Shown here piece after piece: positions 51,948 to 58,906 of a DNA stretch of 64,000 nt. A program made the position numbers and the translations under genes. A model generated the notes under the pieces. It was given only the letters and a program-made list of their open reading frames with translations. It made no database searches and was not told where the DNA came from. The first letter of the stretch is position 1; each line of letters begins with the position of its first letter. The stretch covers positions 1 to 64,000 of the forward strand of contig CAZCFY010000018.1 of NCBI GenBank assembly GCA_964498095.1, in the 5' to 3' direction. The stretch comes from SG-bin7 sp964498095 (GTDB taxonomy: Bacteria; Bdellovibrionota; Bdellovibrionia; Bdellovibrionales; SG-bin7).

Positions 51948-52820
51948 ATGAAAGCCGGAATTTTAATTTTAACTTTTTTAGTTTCGTTTGATGCCTATTC
52001 GTCAAGTTTTCAAAGTCAGTGTTATAAGTTCGAGGAGTCCATTCCCGTAAACTTTTGCGTGCATACGCCGAAATACCGTCCGTCACGGGACATCGTTTAC
52101 TATCTCCATGGCGCTTTTTTGAGTGAAGAATCGTGGCAAGACGAGTATTATTATACGAGCCAATTGCGCACGGAGTGGGAGACGCAGAGTGCCCCTTTAC
52201 CCACTGTAGTTTCGGTTTCGTACGGACCGCTGTGGATATTGGCGCAAAAAAACCCCAGCCCCACAAGTGGTTTGCTAGAAAACTTCGCCGGCGAAATAAT
52301 TCCAAGAATAGAAAAACAACTCGGGGGTCTAAGGGGCCGCCGAATTGTTTATGGAGAGTCGATGGGCGGGTACAACACAATTCAACTCGCGCTAAAGACA
52401 AAGCTATTCGCGAAGGCGGGGATTCTTTGCTCACCCATGGCGGAGGTGTCTCCATTTGCGTCTGACCAAGAAATTGAAGAGGCCTTAAAAAAAACGATGG
52501 CCTGGCAATATTATAAAGAGTCGGGTCCCAATGTAATTTTGGATAGTGTTAAACAAGTCATTAGCCTCGTGCAGATATTTTATCCCACGCAAAAAGATTG
52601 GGAGACGGGGGATCCTCTTAAGCTTGCGGATCAACGGCGAACTGACTATCCGAAGCTCTATGTCGCCGCAGGTTCTTACGACAAATTTGCCGTTTATGAG
52701 GGAAATACTAAATTCGTATCGATCCTAAAAAAGCATGGGATAAATCTCGAGTGGCGGCCTCTTTGGGGCGGGCATTGCGCGGTGGACATTCCATCATTAG
52801 CGCGATTTTTGGTAGAGTAG
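51948..52820 (+). CDS. Exported alpha/beta-hydrolase (esterase D-like)
   Basis: A 290-residue esterase with signal peptide (MKAGILILTFLVSFDAYS). YYLHGAF is the oxyanion loop, GESMGGYN holds the nucleophilic Ser (about residue 142), and GGHCAVD holds the catalytic His. It resembles S-formylglutathione hydrolase / putative esterase proteins (PF00756). TTGGAG is upstream. Two Cys pairs agree with periplasmic location. Confidence 0.85.
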   Translation: MKAGILILTFLVSFDAYSSSFQSQCYKFEESIPVNFCVHTPKYRPSRDIVYYLHGAFLSEESWQDEYYYTSQLRTEWETQSAPLPTVVSVSYGPLWILAQKNPSPTSGLLENFAGEIIPRIEKQLGGLRGRRIVYGESMGGYNTIQLALKTKLFAKAGILCSPMAEVSPFASDQEIEEALKKTMAWQYYKESGPNVILDSVKQVISLVQIFYPTQKDWETGDPLKLADQRRTDYPKLYVAAGSYDKFAVYEGNTKFVSILKKHGINLEWRPLWGGHCAVDIPSLARFLVE

Positions 52821-52854
52821 AATCTTTTAAGAATTCAAGAGCTTGCGCAAAAAT

Positions 52855-52883
52855 TTGACAAATCCTAAGAATGCGGCTATTAT
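52855..52883 (+). promoter_or_regulatory. Promoter of the arsR operon
   Basis: TTGACA at 52855 and TATTAT at 52878 with exactly 17 bases between. A near-consensus sigma-70 promoter. Confidence 0.88.
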
Positions 52884-52891
52884 TTAACTAA

Positions 52892-52907
52892 TTGGTTAAT
52901 TAACCAA
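52892..52907. promoter_or_regulatory. ArsR-type operator
   Basis: TTGGTTAATTAACCAA is a perfect 16-bp palindrome 8 bases after the -10 and 10 bases before the arsR ATG. Flanking GGTTAA repeats extend it. Binding here would cover the transcription start, so autorepression is likely. Confidence 0.78.
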
Positions 52908-52917
52908 GTGGTTAAAT

Positions 52918-53280
52918 ATGGCACTAGAAAACGATAAATTATCATTAACATTCGCGGCGCTTGCCGACCCCACCCGGCGGGCGATTCTGGCGCGCTTATC
53001 GGGGGGTGAGGCTTCGGTTTCGGATTTAGCGAAACCCTTTGATATGAGTATGCCCGCGATTACGAAACATCTAAAAGTTTTAGAAAACGCCGGACTCATT
53101 TCAAAAGGCCGTGAGGCGCAATACCGTCCCTGCAAGTTAAATGGCGATCCCTTAAAGGAGGTCGCCGGCTGGGTCGAGCAGTACCGCAGATTTTGGGAAG
53201 AAAGTTTTGACCGCTTAGACGCGTACTTAAAGGAACTGAAAAAACAGGAGAAGAAAAATGCCAAAAAACCCAAACGCTAA
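52918..53280 (+). CDS. ArsR-family regulator
   Basis: A 120-residue winged-helix repressor. ALADPTRRAILARLSGGEASVSDLAKPFDMSMPAITKHLKVLENAGLIS is the DNA-binding domain, and REAQYRPCKL follows. It lacks the metal-binding Cys motif (ELCVCDL) of ArsR/SmtB; this subgroup sits next to SRPBCC genes. The next gene overlaps by 23 bases. Confidence 0.92.
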   Translation: MALENDKLSLTFAALADPTRRAILARLSGGEASVSDLAKPFDMSMPAITKHLKVLENAGLISKGREAQYRPCKLNGDPLKEVAGWVEQYRRFWEESFDRLDAYLKELKKQEKKNAKKPKR

Positions 53281-53770
53281 GTTTGAAATCACGCGTATCT
53301 TCGATGCGCCCCGCGACCTGCTCTTTAAAGTATGGACCCAACCGGAACATTTAACAAAATGGTCGGGACCCAAGGGCTTTAGTATAAAGTACGAAAAAAG
53401 TGATATTCGTCCCGAGGGAATCGCACACTATGTGATGACCATGCCCGACGGTGGAGAAATGTGGGGAAAAGTGATTTACAAGGAGCTTAAGTTTCCAACG
53501 CGAATTGTCTATTTGCAGTATTTCTCTGACGCCGATGAAGGAGTTGCCCGCCATCCCATAAGCCCTACGTGGCCATTGGAGATGTTGACTACGGTAATTT
53601 TTGAAGACGAGGGAAAAAATAAAACTAAAATTACCCTAACTTGGGAACCGCAAGATGCTAGCCGCGAAGAAATCGAAACCTTCAACAATGCCAAGGGCGG
53701 CATGAGTCAGGGCTGGGGAGGATCTTTTGAAAACCTCGACAACTATTTAAAGGAAGTTCGTCATGGGTAA
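53258..53770 (+). CDS. SRPBCC (AHSA1) domain protein
   Basis: A 170-residue START-fold protein: FEITRIFDAPRDLLFKVWTQPEHLTKWSGPKGF at the N-terminus, then GEMWGKVIYKEL and the C-terminal GWGGSFENLDNYLK. Such proteins bind hydrophobic ligands or act as small chaperone-like modules. AGGAGA is upstream and the gene overlaps arsR. The ArsR-SRPBCC pairing is widespread. Confidence 0.9.
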   Translation: MPKNPNAKFEITRIFDAPRDLLFKVWTQPEHLTKWSGPKGFSIKYEKSDIRPEGIAHYVMTMPDGGEMWGKVIYKELKFPTRIVYLQYFSDADEGVARHPISPTWPLEMLTTVIFEDEGKNKTKITLTWEPQDASREEIETFNNAKGGMSQGWGGSFENLDNYLKEVRHG

Positions 53771-53799
53771 TGACTGTCGTCAAACGAAGGAGCGTCGTT

Positions 53800-53844
53800 A
53801 TGACAAGTAAAGTTAGTCCTGTTAAGGAGTTACGTCATGGGTAA
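53800..53844 (+). CDS. 14-codon mini-ORF before the second SRPBCC gene
   Basis: MTSKVSPVKELRHG, preceded by GAAGGAG. It ends with the same KE-x-RHG as the first SRPBCC gene and its last codons overlap the start of the second by 8 bases. It could couple translation or be a remnant of a duplicated gene end. Confidence 0.4.
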   Translation: MTSKVSPVKELRHG

Positions 53845-54313
53845 CGAGCAAAGTCGAACAATAGAACTTTCCCGCGTGTTTAATTTTCCGGTGGCCGAGG
53901 TCTTCATGGCCTATACTAATGTTGAAGCGTTGGAACAGTGGTGGGGGCCAAATGGTTTTACCACCACGACTCACTCGTTAAACTTTTCCGTGGGTGGAAG
54001 TTGGAATTTTATTATGCATGGGCCTGACGGCACGGACTATCCGAATTTTATTAAGTATAAGGAGATCGTCAAAGACAAGAAGATTTCCTTTGATCATGGT
54101 ACAAGTGCCGCGGACATTCATTTCCAGACGACTGTTGTATTTGAGGATCTCGGTGGCAAAACCAAAATTATACACACAGTAGTTTTCCCAACCCCCGAAG
54201 CTTGTGAAGCTGTTAAAAAGTTTGGTGCTGTCGAGGGTGGTAAGCAAACACTGGCTCGGCTGGAAAAATATTTGGAGAGGCCTGAAAAAATATCTGACGG
54301 TGGCAAAAGCTAA
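53837..54313 (+). CDS. Second SRPBCC (AHSA1) domain protein
   Basis: A 158-residue START-fold protein: SRTIELSRVFNFPVAEVFMAYTNVEALEQWWGPNGF at the start and GGKQTLARLEKYLE at the end. About 30% similar by eye to its neighbour upstream, so the pair arose by an old duplication. TAAGGAG lies 11 bases upstream. Confidence 0.9.
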   Translation: MGNEQSRTIELSRVFNFPVAEVFMAYTNVEALEQWWGPNGFTTTTHSLNFSVGGSWNFIMHGPDGTDYPNFIKYKEIVKDKKISFDHGTSAADIHFQTTVVFEDLGGKTKIIHTVVFPTPEACEAVKKFGAVEGGKQTLARLEKYLERPEKISDGGKS

Positions 54314-54315
54314 TT

Positions 54316-54672
54316 GTGACGCCGCTAAAGAAGGTAAAAAATTTTGGACCTGTAAGCTTGGCCGAGTACGAGTCCATGGGGATTACAACTTTGGAGCAAA
54401 TTCAGGATCTGGGTTTTGAAGAAATGTGCCGCAAATATATTGAGTACTATCCCGATAGGCTAAATGCGAATGCTTTTTTGGGAATAATTTGCTCGTTAGA
54501 TGGAACGGTTTGGACTAAGGCTTCATTGGGGCAGCGCCGACAGGCGGCCGTAATGGTAGATTTACTTCGGCGCGAGCTGGGATTGCCCCCGCGATCCGCG
54601 CGAAAAAGGGAACGACCAGCGCGGGGGAAGGTTAGACCTACGCGAGGAAGGGTTAGAGAAGATGACAAGTGA
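54316..54672 (+). CDS. TfoX C-terminal-domain protein
   Basis: A 118-residue protein starting at GTG 54316, 2 bases after the previous stop. NFGPVSLAEYESMGITTLEQIQDLGFEEMCRKYIE is the helix-hairpin-helix-like TfoX_C domain. Unlike competence regulator TfoX there is no N-terminal domain. A basic tail of about 30 residues (RKRERPARGKVRPTRGRV) may bind nucleic acid. Overlaps the next gene by 11 bases. Confidence 0.85.
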   Translation: MTPLKKVKNFGPVSLAEYESMGITTLEQIQDLGFEEMCRKYIEYYPDRLNANAFLGIICSLDGTVWTKASLGQRRQAAVMVDLLRRELGLPPRSARKRERPARGKVRPTRGRVREDDK

Positions 54673-54886
54673 ACTAAAAATCGGCGGATTGTACACGCAT
54701 TATAAGAACAAAAAGTACCGGGTCACTGGGGTGGCCCGCCATAGTGAGACTTTAGAGGAAATGGTAATCTATGAAGCTCTCTATGAAAATAATCTTGGCC
54801 GCATATGGGTCCGCCCCCTGAATATGTTTTTGGAGCTCGTCGAAGTCGACGGCTACAAAGGTCCGCGGTTTCGTCTGGAGGAGTGA
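54662..54886 (+). CDS. DUF1653 family protein
   Basis: A 74-residue protein. GGLYTHYKNKKYRVTGVARHSETLEEMVIYEALY is the DUF1653 signature, a small SH3-like fold. No proven function. Last gene of the arsR operon. Confidence 0.9.
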   Translation: MTSELKIGGLYTHYKNKKYRVTGVARHSETLEEMVIYEALYENNLGRIWVRPLNMFLELVEVDGYKGPRFRLEE

Positions 54887-54928
54887 AATCCGATTGGGTG
54901 TGCGGGCCTTCTATTGCCGACGACTTTC

Positions 54929-54945
54929 ACCTCCGCGGCGGAGGT
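54929..54945. repeat. CG-rich palindromic element, copy 1
   Basis: ACCTCCGC-G-GCGGAGGT, an 8-bp hairpin. Copy 2 at 55079-55095 is identical, including upstream ACTTTC; a third copy with one change lies inside the HNH endonuclease gene (55975-55991). Confidence 0.85.
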
Positions 54946-55078
54946 AGGATTTAGACTATGTATCTCACCGGTTTAGTCAGGTATTTCGCGCGGACTTAGG
55001 GATCACAGCTTCCTCGAACCTCATCTCGCCAATGGCGCAATCGAGCGCGACGTCGCTCTTCGGTAAGAAATAACTTTC

Positions 55079-55095
55079 ACCTCCGCGGCGGAGGT
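55079..55095. repeat. CG-rich palindromic element, copy 2
   Basis: Same 17-base palindrome as at 54929-54945. Its right arm merges with the first unit of the 19-bp array. Confidence 0.85.
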
Positions 55096-55182
55096 GAATT
55101 TCGCCAGGCGAGGTGAATTTGGTAAGGCGACGTGATTTTCTCAAGGCGACACGATTTTCTCAAGGCGACACGATTTTTGAGT
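55088..55182. repeat. 19-bp tandem repeat array, about 5 units
   Basis: Units at 55088, 55107, 55126, 55145 and 55164, each 19 bases, with consensus GGCGA(G/C)(G/A)(T/C)GA(A/T)TTT plus a variable CAA/TAA end. Units 3 and 4 differ at two positions; the outer units diverge. Confidence 0.85.
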
Positions 55183-55353
55183 TATCTTTTCCTCGGGTTT
55201 CTTCTAAACTTTTTCAGAGTTGAAGTGGTGGCCACCGGCGGTTTTCTCAGATATTTTTTTAAAAACAAAAAAATTTCCATTGAATATTTTATTTTCTCGA
55301 GCTACAAGATCTCTACCTAATTAAAAACTAATTATAAATTAAAAGGAATCGCC

Positions 55354-56355
55354 ATGAGCTTCTTTCGTCTTAGCAATTTGGAGCTTGATTCTAAGATTAA
55401 AACTCTCGCGCAAAAGGAACGTGAAGTTTTGCATGAAATCCTCTTGCACATCCACGAGGCCGATCGGCGTAAACTTTATTTAGAGTTAGCGTATCCAAAT
55501 CTTTATGCTTATCTCACCGAAGGTTGCGGATATTCGGCGGCGGCGGCCCAAAGACGTATCGATGCGGCAAGGCTTATCACTCCTGTACCGGAAGTGGCCG
55601 AGAAAATAAAAAACGGTGAGATTTCTCTATCACAAGTAAGTTATCTACAAAAGGCCGTGCGCGAGAAAAGTAAGACACAAAAAATATCAGCCGAGAAAAA
55701 GCAGGAAATTATAAAAAAGCTTTGCTGCAAAACCATGCCCGAAACCCAGACTCTGATAGCGCAAGAGCTAGATATTAAAATAAAATCCAGCACTAAAGCA
55801 ACCCATCAAAAAGATGAAAGCGTGAGATTAGAGCTCTGTTTTTCCAAAGAACAATGGGACGAACTTGTGCGCGCGCGCGAAATTCTCTCAAACGCCGTTA
55901 ATTCTAACGATTGGGCGGAAGTATTTTCGCATTTAGCAAAAAAGGTAATTCAAAAGAAAGAAGGCAAGAAATCCACTTCCGCGGCGGAGGTGAAAAATCG
56001 CATCCCTTCGACACAAGGCCATTTGAGCACAGCAACGAAATGGAAACTCCCTCAGGACGCCCTAGAAAAATCCAAATCAATTCCAAACTCAATAAAACAA
56101 ATAGTAATTAAGAGAGATCAGACTTGTCAGTACAAAGACAAGCTCACGGGAAAAGTTTGCGGCAGCCGGTGGAATTTAGAAATAGACCACGTGCAACCGC
56201 GGTGGGCCGGTGGCGGGAATGAGGAGACTAATTTAAGAGTTCTCTGTCAGGGGCATAATTATTTTCTTTATCAGAGACAAGCCAGCATCCGTCCAAAAGC
56301 GGCAGACCTACGGCCGCCACAAAACCGCATCGAGCGAATATTTTCCGGGGCCTAA
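55354..56355 (+). CDS. HNH endonuclease with DUF222-like N-terminal region
   Basis: A 333-residue protein. The N-terminal helical half (about 1-190) has HEADRRKLYLELAYPNLYAYLTEGCGYSAAAAQRRIDAARL, as in the DUF222-like HNH proteins common in Bdellovibrio. The linker (about 190-245) holds the palindromic element coded as STSAAEV. The HNH nuclease (about 250-308) has RDQTCQYKDKLTGKVCG, EIDHVQPRWAGG and NLRVLCQGHN, complete HNH with zinc Cys. A mobile or restriction-like nuclease of unknown role. The 3' end overlaps the convergent DoxX gene by 48 bases. Confidence 0.85.
   Translation: MSFFRLSNLELDSKIKTLAQKEREVLHEILLHIHEADRRKLYLELAYPNLYAYLTEGCGYSAAAAQRRIDAARLITPVPEVAEKIKNGEISLSQVSYLQKAVREKSKTQKISAEKKQEIIKKLCCKTMPETQTLIAQELDIKIKSSTKATHQKDESVRLELCFSKEQWDELVRAREILSNAVNSNDWAEVFSHLAKKVIQKKEGKKSTSAAEVKNRIPSTQGHLSTATKWKLPQDALEKSKSIPNSIKQIVIKRDQTCQYKDKLTGKVCGSRWNLEIDHVQPRWAGGGNEETNLRVLCQGHNYFLYQRQASIRPKAADLRPPQNRIERIFSGA
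55975..55991 (+). repeat. CG-rich palindromic element, copy 3, in frame
   Basis: One base differs from the intergenic copies. It lies in frame in the linker of the HNH gene. Confidence 0.75.
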
Positions 56356-56748
56356 CATAAATATCGCCACTAAAACGGCAGCTAAGTTAATAGTGTATTC
56401 GCGGCCGGGAGGGTTGTTGGTAATTAAGTAACCACCGCCCTTATGACCGATCAAGCACGCAACACTCATAACAAAAAATAACATGGCACAGGCGGGGCGG
56501 GTTAGTAGTCCCAGTGCCAGTAAGCTTCCGCCCACGAGTTCCGTCAGCATTGCTAAACGGGCTTGAATATGGGGAGCGGGGACATTTAAGCTCTTTAGCC
56601 AACCAATAAATCCCTGCATGTTGCCAGGGCCGACAATGCCAAGCTTTCCCAAACCGTGAATGACAAAACAAACTCCAATAAACACCCGTAGCAACAGCGA
56701 AACGCAACTGGGTGTAAAGCCAATATCACAAATAAGTAAATGCATCAC
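56308..56748 (-). CDS. DoxX-family membrane protein
   Basis: A 146-residue protein with four helices. LLLRVFIGVCFVIHGLGKLGI, LAMLTELVGGSLLALGLLTRP and NLAAVLVAIFML match DoxX. Function unclear; some members aid thiosulfate or redox functions. It overlaps the glycosyltransferase by 4 bases (ATGA), so it is in the polysaccharide operon by transcription. Confidence 0.85.
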   Translation of the reverse strand: MMHLLICDIGFTPSCVSLLLRVFIGVCFVIHGLGKLGIVGPGNMQGFIGWLKSLNVPAPHIQARLAMLTELVGGSLLALGLLTRPACAMLFFVMSVACLIGHKGGGYLITNNPPGREYTINLAAVLVAIFMLGPGKYSLDAVLWRP

Positions 56749-58190
56749 GAGCCCTGCCTTTCCAGCACAATGATTCCGTCACTGTTAAAAATTACTTTAA
56801 AATTCCGCAAATCTTTACCCATGCTCAAATCGACGTCGCGAAAAAGTTCCTCTACTTCACCCTGGGTAGAGGCATTATCAAAAACGATATTATCAATTTT
56901 AAAGCGCTCGACGAACTCAAAATATTTATCAAGCGTGCGCTTTTCGCCGGTGTAAAAGGCCGAGATCGAAGTGTAGTTACTATTGGCGTAAATTTCAAAA
57001 TTTTCGATCTCGTTAAAAATAAAACTAATATCAGCCATCACACGCGCGCTCTTGTTTTTGATTTGCGCCGCCGCGATTTTTGAGCGCGAAGGCACGTCCT
57101 GCATGTGCAAAACCGTGCGAATGTTCATTCCCATGTTCACAACCACAAATAACGCCGCAAGAACCTTAATCAAAACTGGCAATGAACCCCTGGCGATTTT
57201 AAAGCTAGTAAATATAATCAAAACCATAAAGGGATAGTGCATCAATAAGGACTTATCCGTAATATCGTTGGTGGTAAAGCCAAGAGCTAAGACCGTTAAA
57301 AAGAAAAACGTAATCTCGTGCCGCAAAACCTGCCGCAAAGGTTTAAAATAAAAAATAAGACAGGCAAAAAACAATAACGAAAATGCAATCTCGTGTTCCT
57401 GATGAAAAAAGCGTTTATGCTCCTCCAGAGGTTTTAAAAGATGCCACCAAAACTTTCCAGGGTTCCCAACCATCACGGGATTATTAAAAAATTGTTTTTT
57501 AAAAATCGCTAGGCGCTCTAGCGTCGTGACGTCCCAGAAATAAAGAGAGGCCCCAGCTGCCGCACAAAAGCCGTATTGCAGCAGAGCCACAAATTTGCGG
57601 TGATAAATTAAAATAAAAGCGCCCCCCGCTAAAACGTAGCTAACACCTTTTAAGTGAAAAGCCATGGATAAGCCAAAAAGAAGTCCCGTTAACCAAAATC
57701 GATTGTAGCCGCTATCAAGTACCGAACGCCGCAAAAAATAGAATCCCCAAAAACCCAAAGCCATCACGGGAATTTCTGGCCGGTAAACAAACGAATAATA
57801 GAAAACCAAGCTTGTGGACCACAGAAGCAAAGCGGTCCAATAAAAATCCTGTTCAGAATAATAATCCCGCCGGCCGGCAAAATATTTCTTATAGCCCCAT
57901 AGAAAAAATAAAAAGAACACCAAAGAAATTGCCTTTAGTTTGTAGACCGACAACCCAAAAATTTTTATCACCAAGGCGCCAAGAGCGACGATCATTTTGT
58001 GATAATTAAGGTCAATCACTTCATAGCCGTTAATACCAGCCCAGAGTGTCGAGCGCGCGTGACCAAGCTTAGAAACCCAGTAGGCGAGTTCACCAAGAGC
58101 CGGGTCGTCAATATGAATCACGCGGTGATAAAGACTTATTAAATAAAGTAAAAGAAAGGCGCTAGCGACATAGCGAAAACACTTACTCAT
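56745..58190 (-). CDS. GT39-like membrane glycosyltransferase
   Basis: About 481 residues from ATG 58190 (the frame is open 43 codons upstream). It has roughly ten helices, an N-terminal periplasmic loop with HIDDPALGELAYW bearing the acidic catalytic pair of GT-C enzymes, and a C-terminal soluble domain (about 380-481). GT39/PMT and ArnT-type enzymes use polyprenyl-phosphate sugars. Coupled to the methyltransferase upstream by ATGA. Confidence 0.75.
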   Translation of the reverse strand: MSKCFRYVASAFLLLYLISLYHRVIHIDDPALGELAYWVSKLGHARSTLWAGINGYEVIDLNYHKMIVALGALVIKIFGLSVYKLKAISLVFFLFFLWGYKKYFAGRRDYYSEQDFYWTALLLWSTSLVFYYSFVYRPEIPVMALGFWGFYFLRRSVLDSGYNRFWLTGLLFGLSMAFHLKGVSYVLAGGAFILIYHRKFVALLQYGFCAAAGASLYFWDVTTLERLAIFKKQFFNNPVMVGNPGKFWWHLLKPLEEHKRFFHQEHEIAFSLLFFACLIFYFKPLRQVLRHEITFFFLTVLALGFTTNDITDKSLLMHYPFMVLIIFTSFKIARGSLPVLIKVLAALFVVVNMGMNIRTVLHMQDVPSRSKIAAAQIKNKSARVMADISFIFNEIENFEIYANSNYTSISAFYTGEKRTLDKYFEFVERFKIDNIVFDNASTQGEVEELFRDVDLSMGKDLRNFKVIFNSDGIIVLERQGS

Positions 58191-58906
58191 ACACCTGCCG
58201 TTATAAACAGTGACTGCGCCATACGCGAGGTTATTTTGAAACGTTCTAAGACATTTCCGACCCAAATTAAAAAGCCGATGAGCGGCGTTGGCGTGTTGGG
58301 AAGTAAAAAGTCCCGGCACTCAACGCCGACTTTGTTGTAGCCGGCGCGCTTTAATATCTTATTAATAAAATCGGCGGTAAAAGCCATTTCAGCAGGCTCA
58401 AGTTTGGCGATTTTGCGCAAAGGTGCAAAAGAAAATATAAGATAAGCGTAGGGATTAGAAAGATTAGGTTCCCAAAAAATAAGTTTACCGCCAGGATTTA
58501 AGAATTTTTTTAAATTTCCTAAAAACTCATCAAGGTTGTAATAAAGGTGATGAAGGATGCCATTTCCCACGATGTAATCAAACTTCCCTAAGTTTAAAGC
58601 CTCTTCGTCATTAAGATTGGCAACGGCAAATTTGAGATTGGGTCTTTTATATCTTTCCGCGGCCTCAGTGATAAACTCGTGGGATAAATCAAGCCCGACA
58701 ACTTCGCCTTGAATTCGCGTCGCTAATAAGTTTGCCATCATGCCCGTGCCGCAGCCGATTTCTAAAACCCGTACATTGGTTTGCGTTGTGTTCATTTGCG
58801 CCAACATGGCGTCAATGCGCCTTTGCGTGCGCACTATAAGCGCCGGTGTTTCGCGGTAACCCTGGTTATAGCCGCGCTCGTCTTGAATACTAGCCATTTT
58901 GCCCAC
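58187..58906 (-). CDS. SAM-dependent methyltransferase
   Basis: A 239-residue class I methyltransferase. VLEIGCGTGMMANLL is the SAM-binding motif I, VGLDLS motif II, and FDYIVGNGILHHL the next. The acceptor is unknown, and a lipid-linked sugar is likely from context. The start (58906 or 58897) overlaps the fusion gene by up to 17 bases. Confidence 0.9.
   Translation of the reverse strand: MGKMASIQDERGYNQGYRETPALIVRTQRRIDAMLAQMNTTQTNVRVLEIGCGTGMMANLLATRIQGEVVGLDLSHEFITEAAERYKRPNLKFAVANLNDEEALNLGKFDYIVGNGILHHLYYNLDEFLGNLKKFLNPGGKLIFWEPNLSNPYAYLIFSFAPLRKIAKLEPAEMAFTADFINKILKRAGYNKVGVECRDFLLPNTPTPLIGFLIWVGNVLERFKITSRMAQSLFITAGV

Larger units (their letters stand above)
54887..55353. other. Gene-free stretch upstream of the HNH gene
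   Basis: 467 bases with no credible gene. It holds two palindromic elements (54929-54945, 55079-55095), the 19-bp tandem array and an A/T-rich leader with AAAAGGAAT before the HNH gene. Confidence 0.75.

Noticed and set aside
51931..52455. 174-codon minus-strand ORF
   Set aside because: Lies fully antisense to the esterase gene, which has a signal peptide and catalytic motifs. The minus translation has no domain and odd composition.
55088..55182. CRISPR array
   Set aside because: Units are directly adjacent with no spacers, and no cas genes are present.
55132..55320. 62-codon ORF after the tandem array
   Set aside because: Starts inside the repeats, no Shine-Dalgarno and low-complexity composition.
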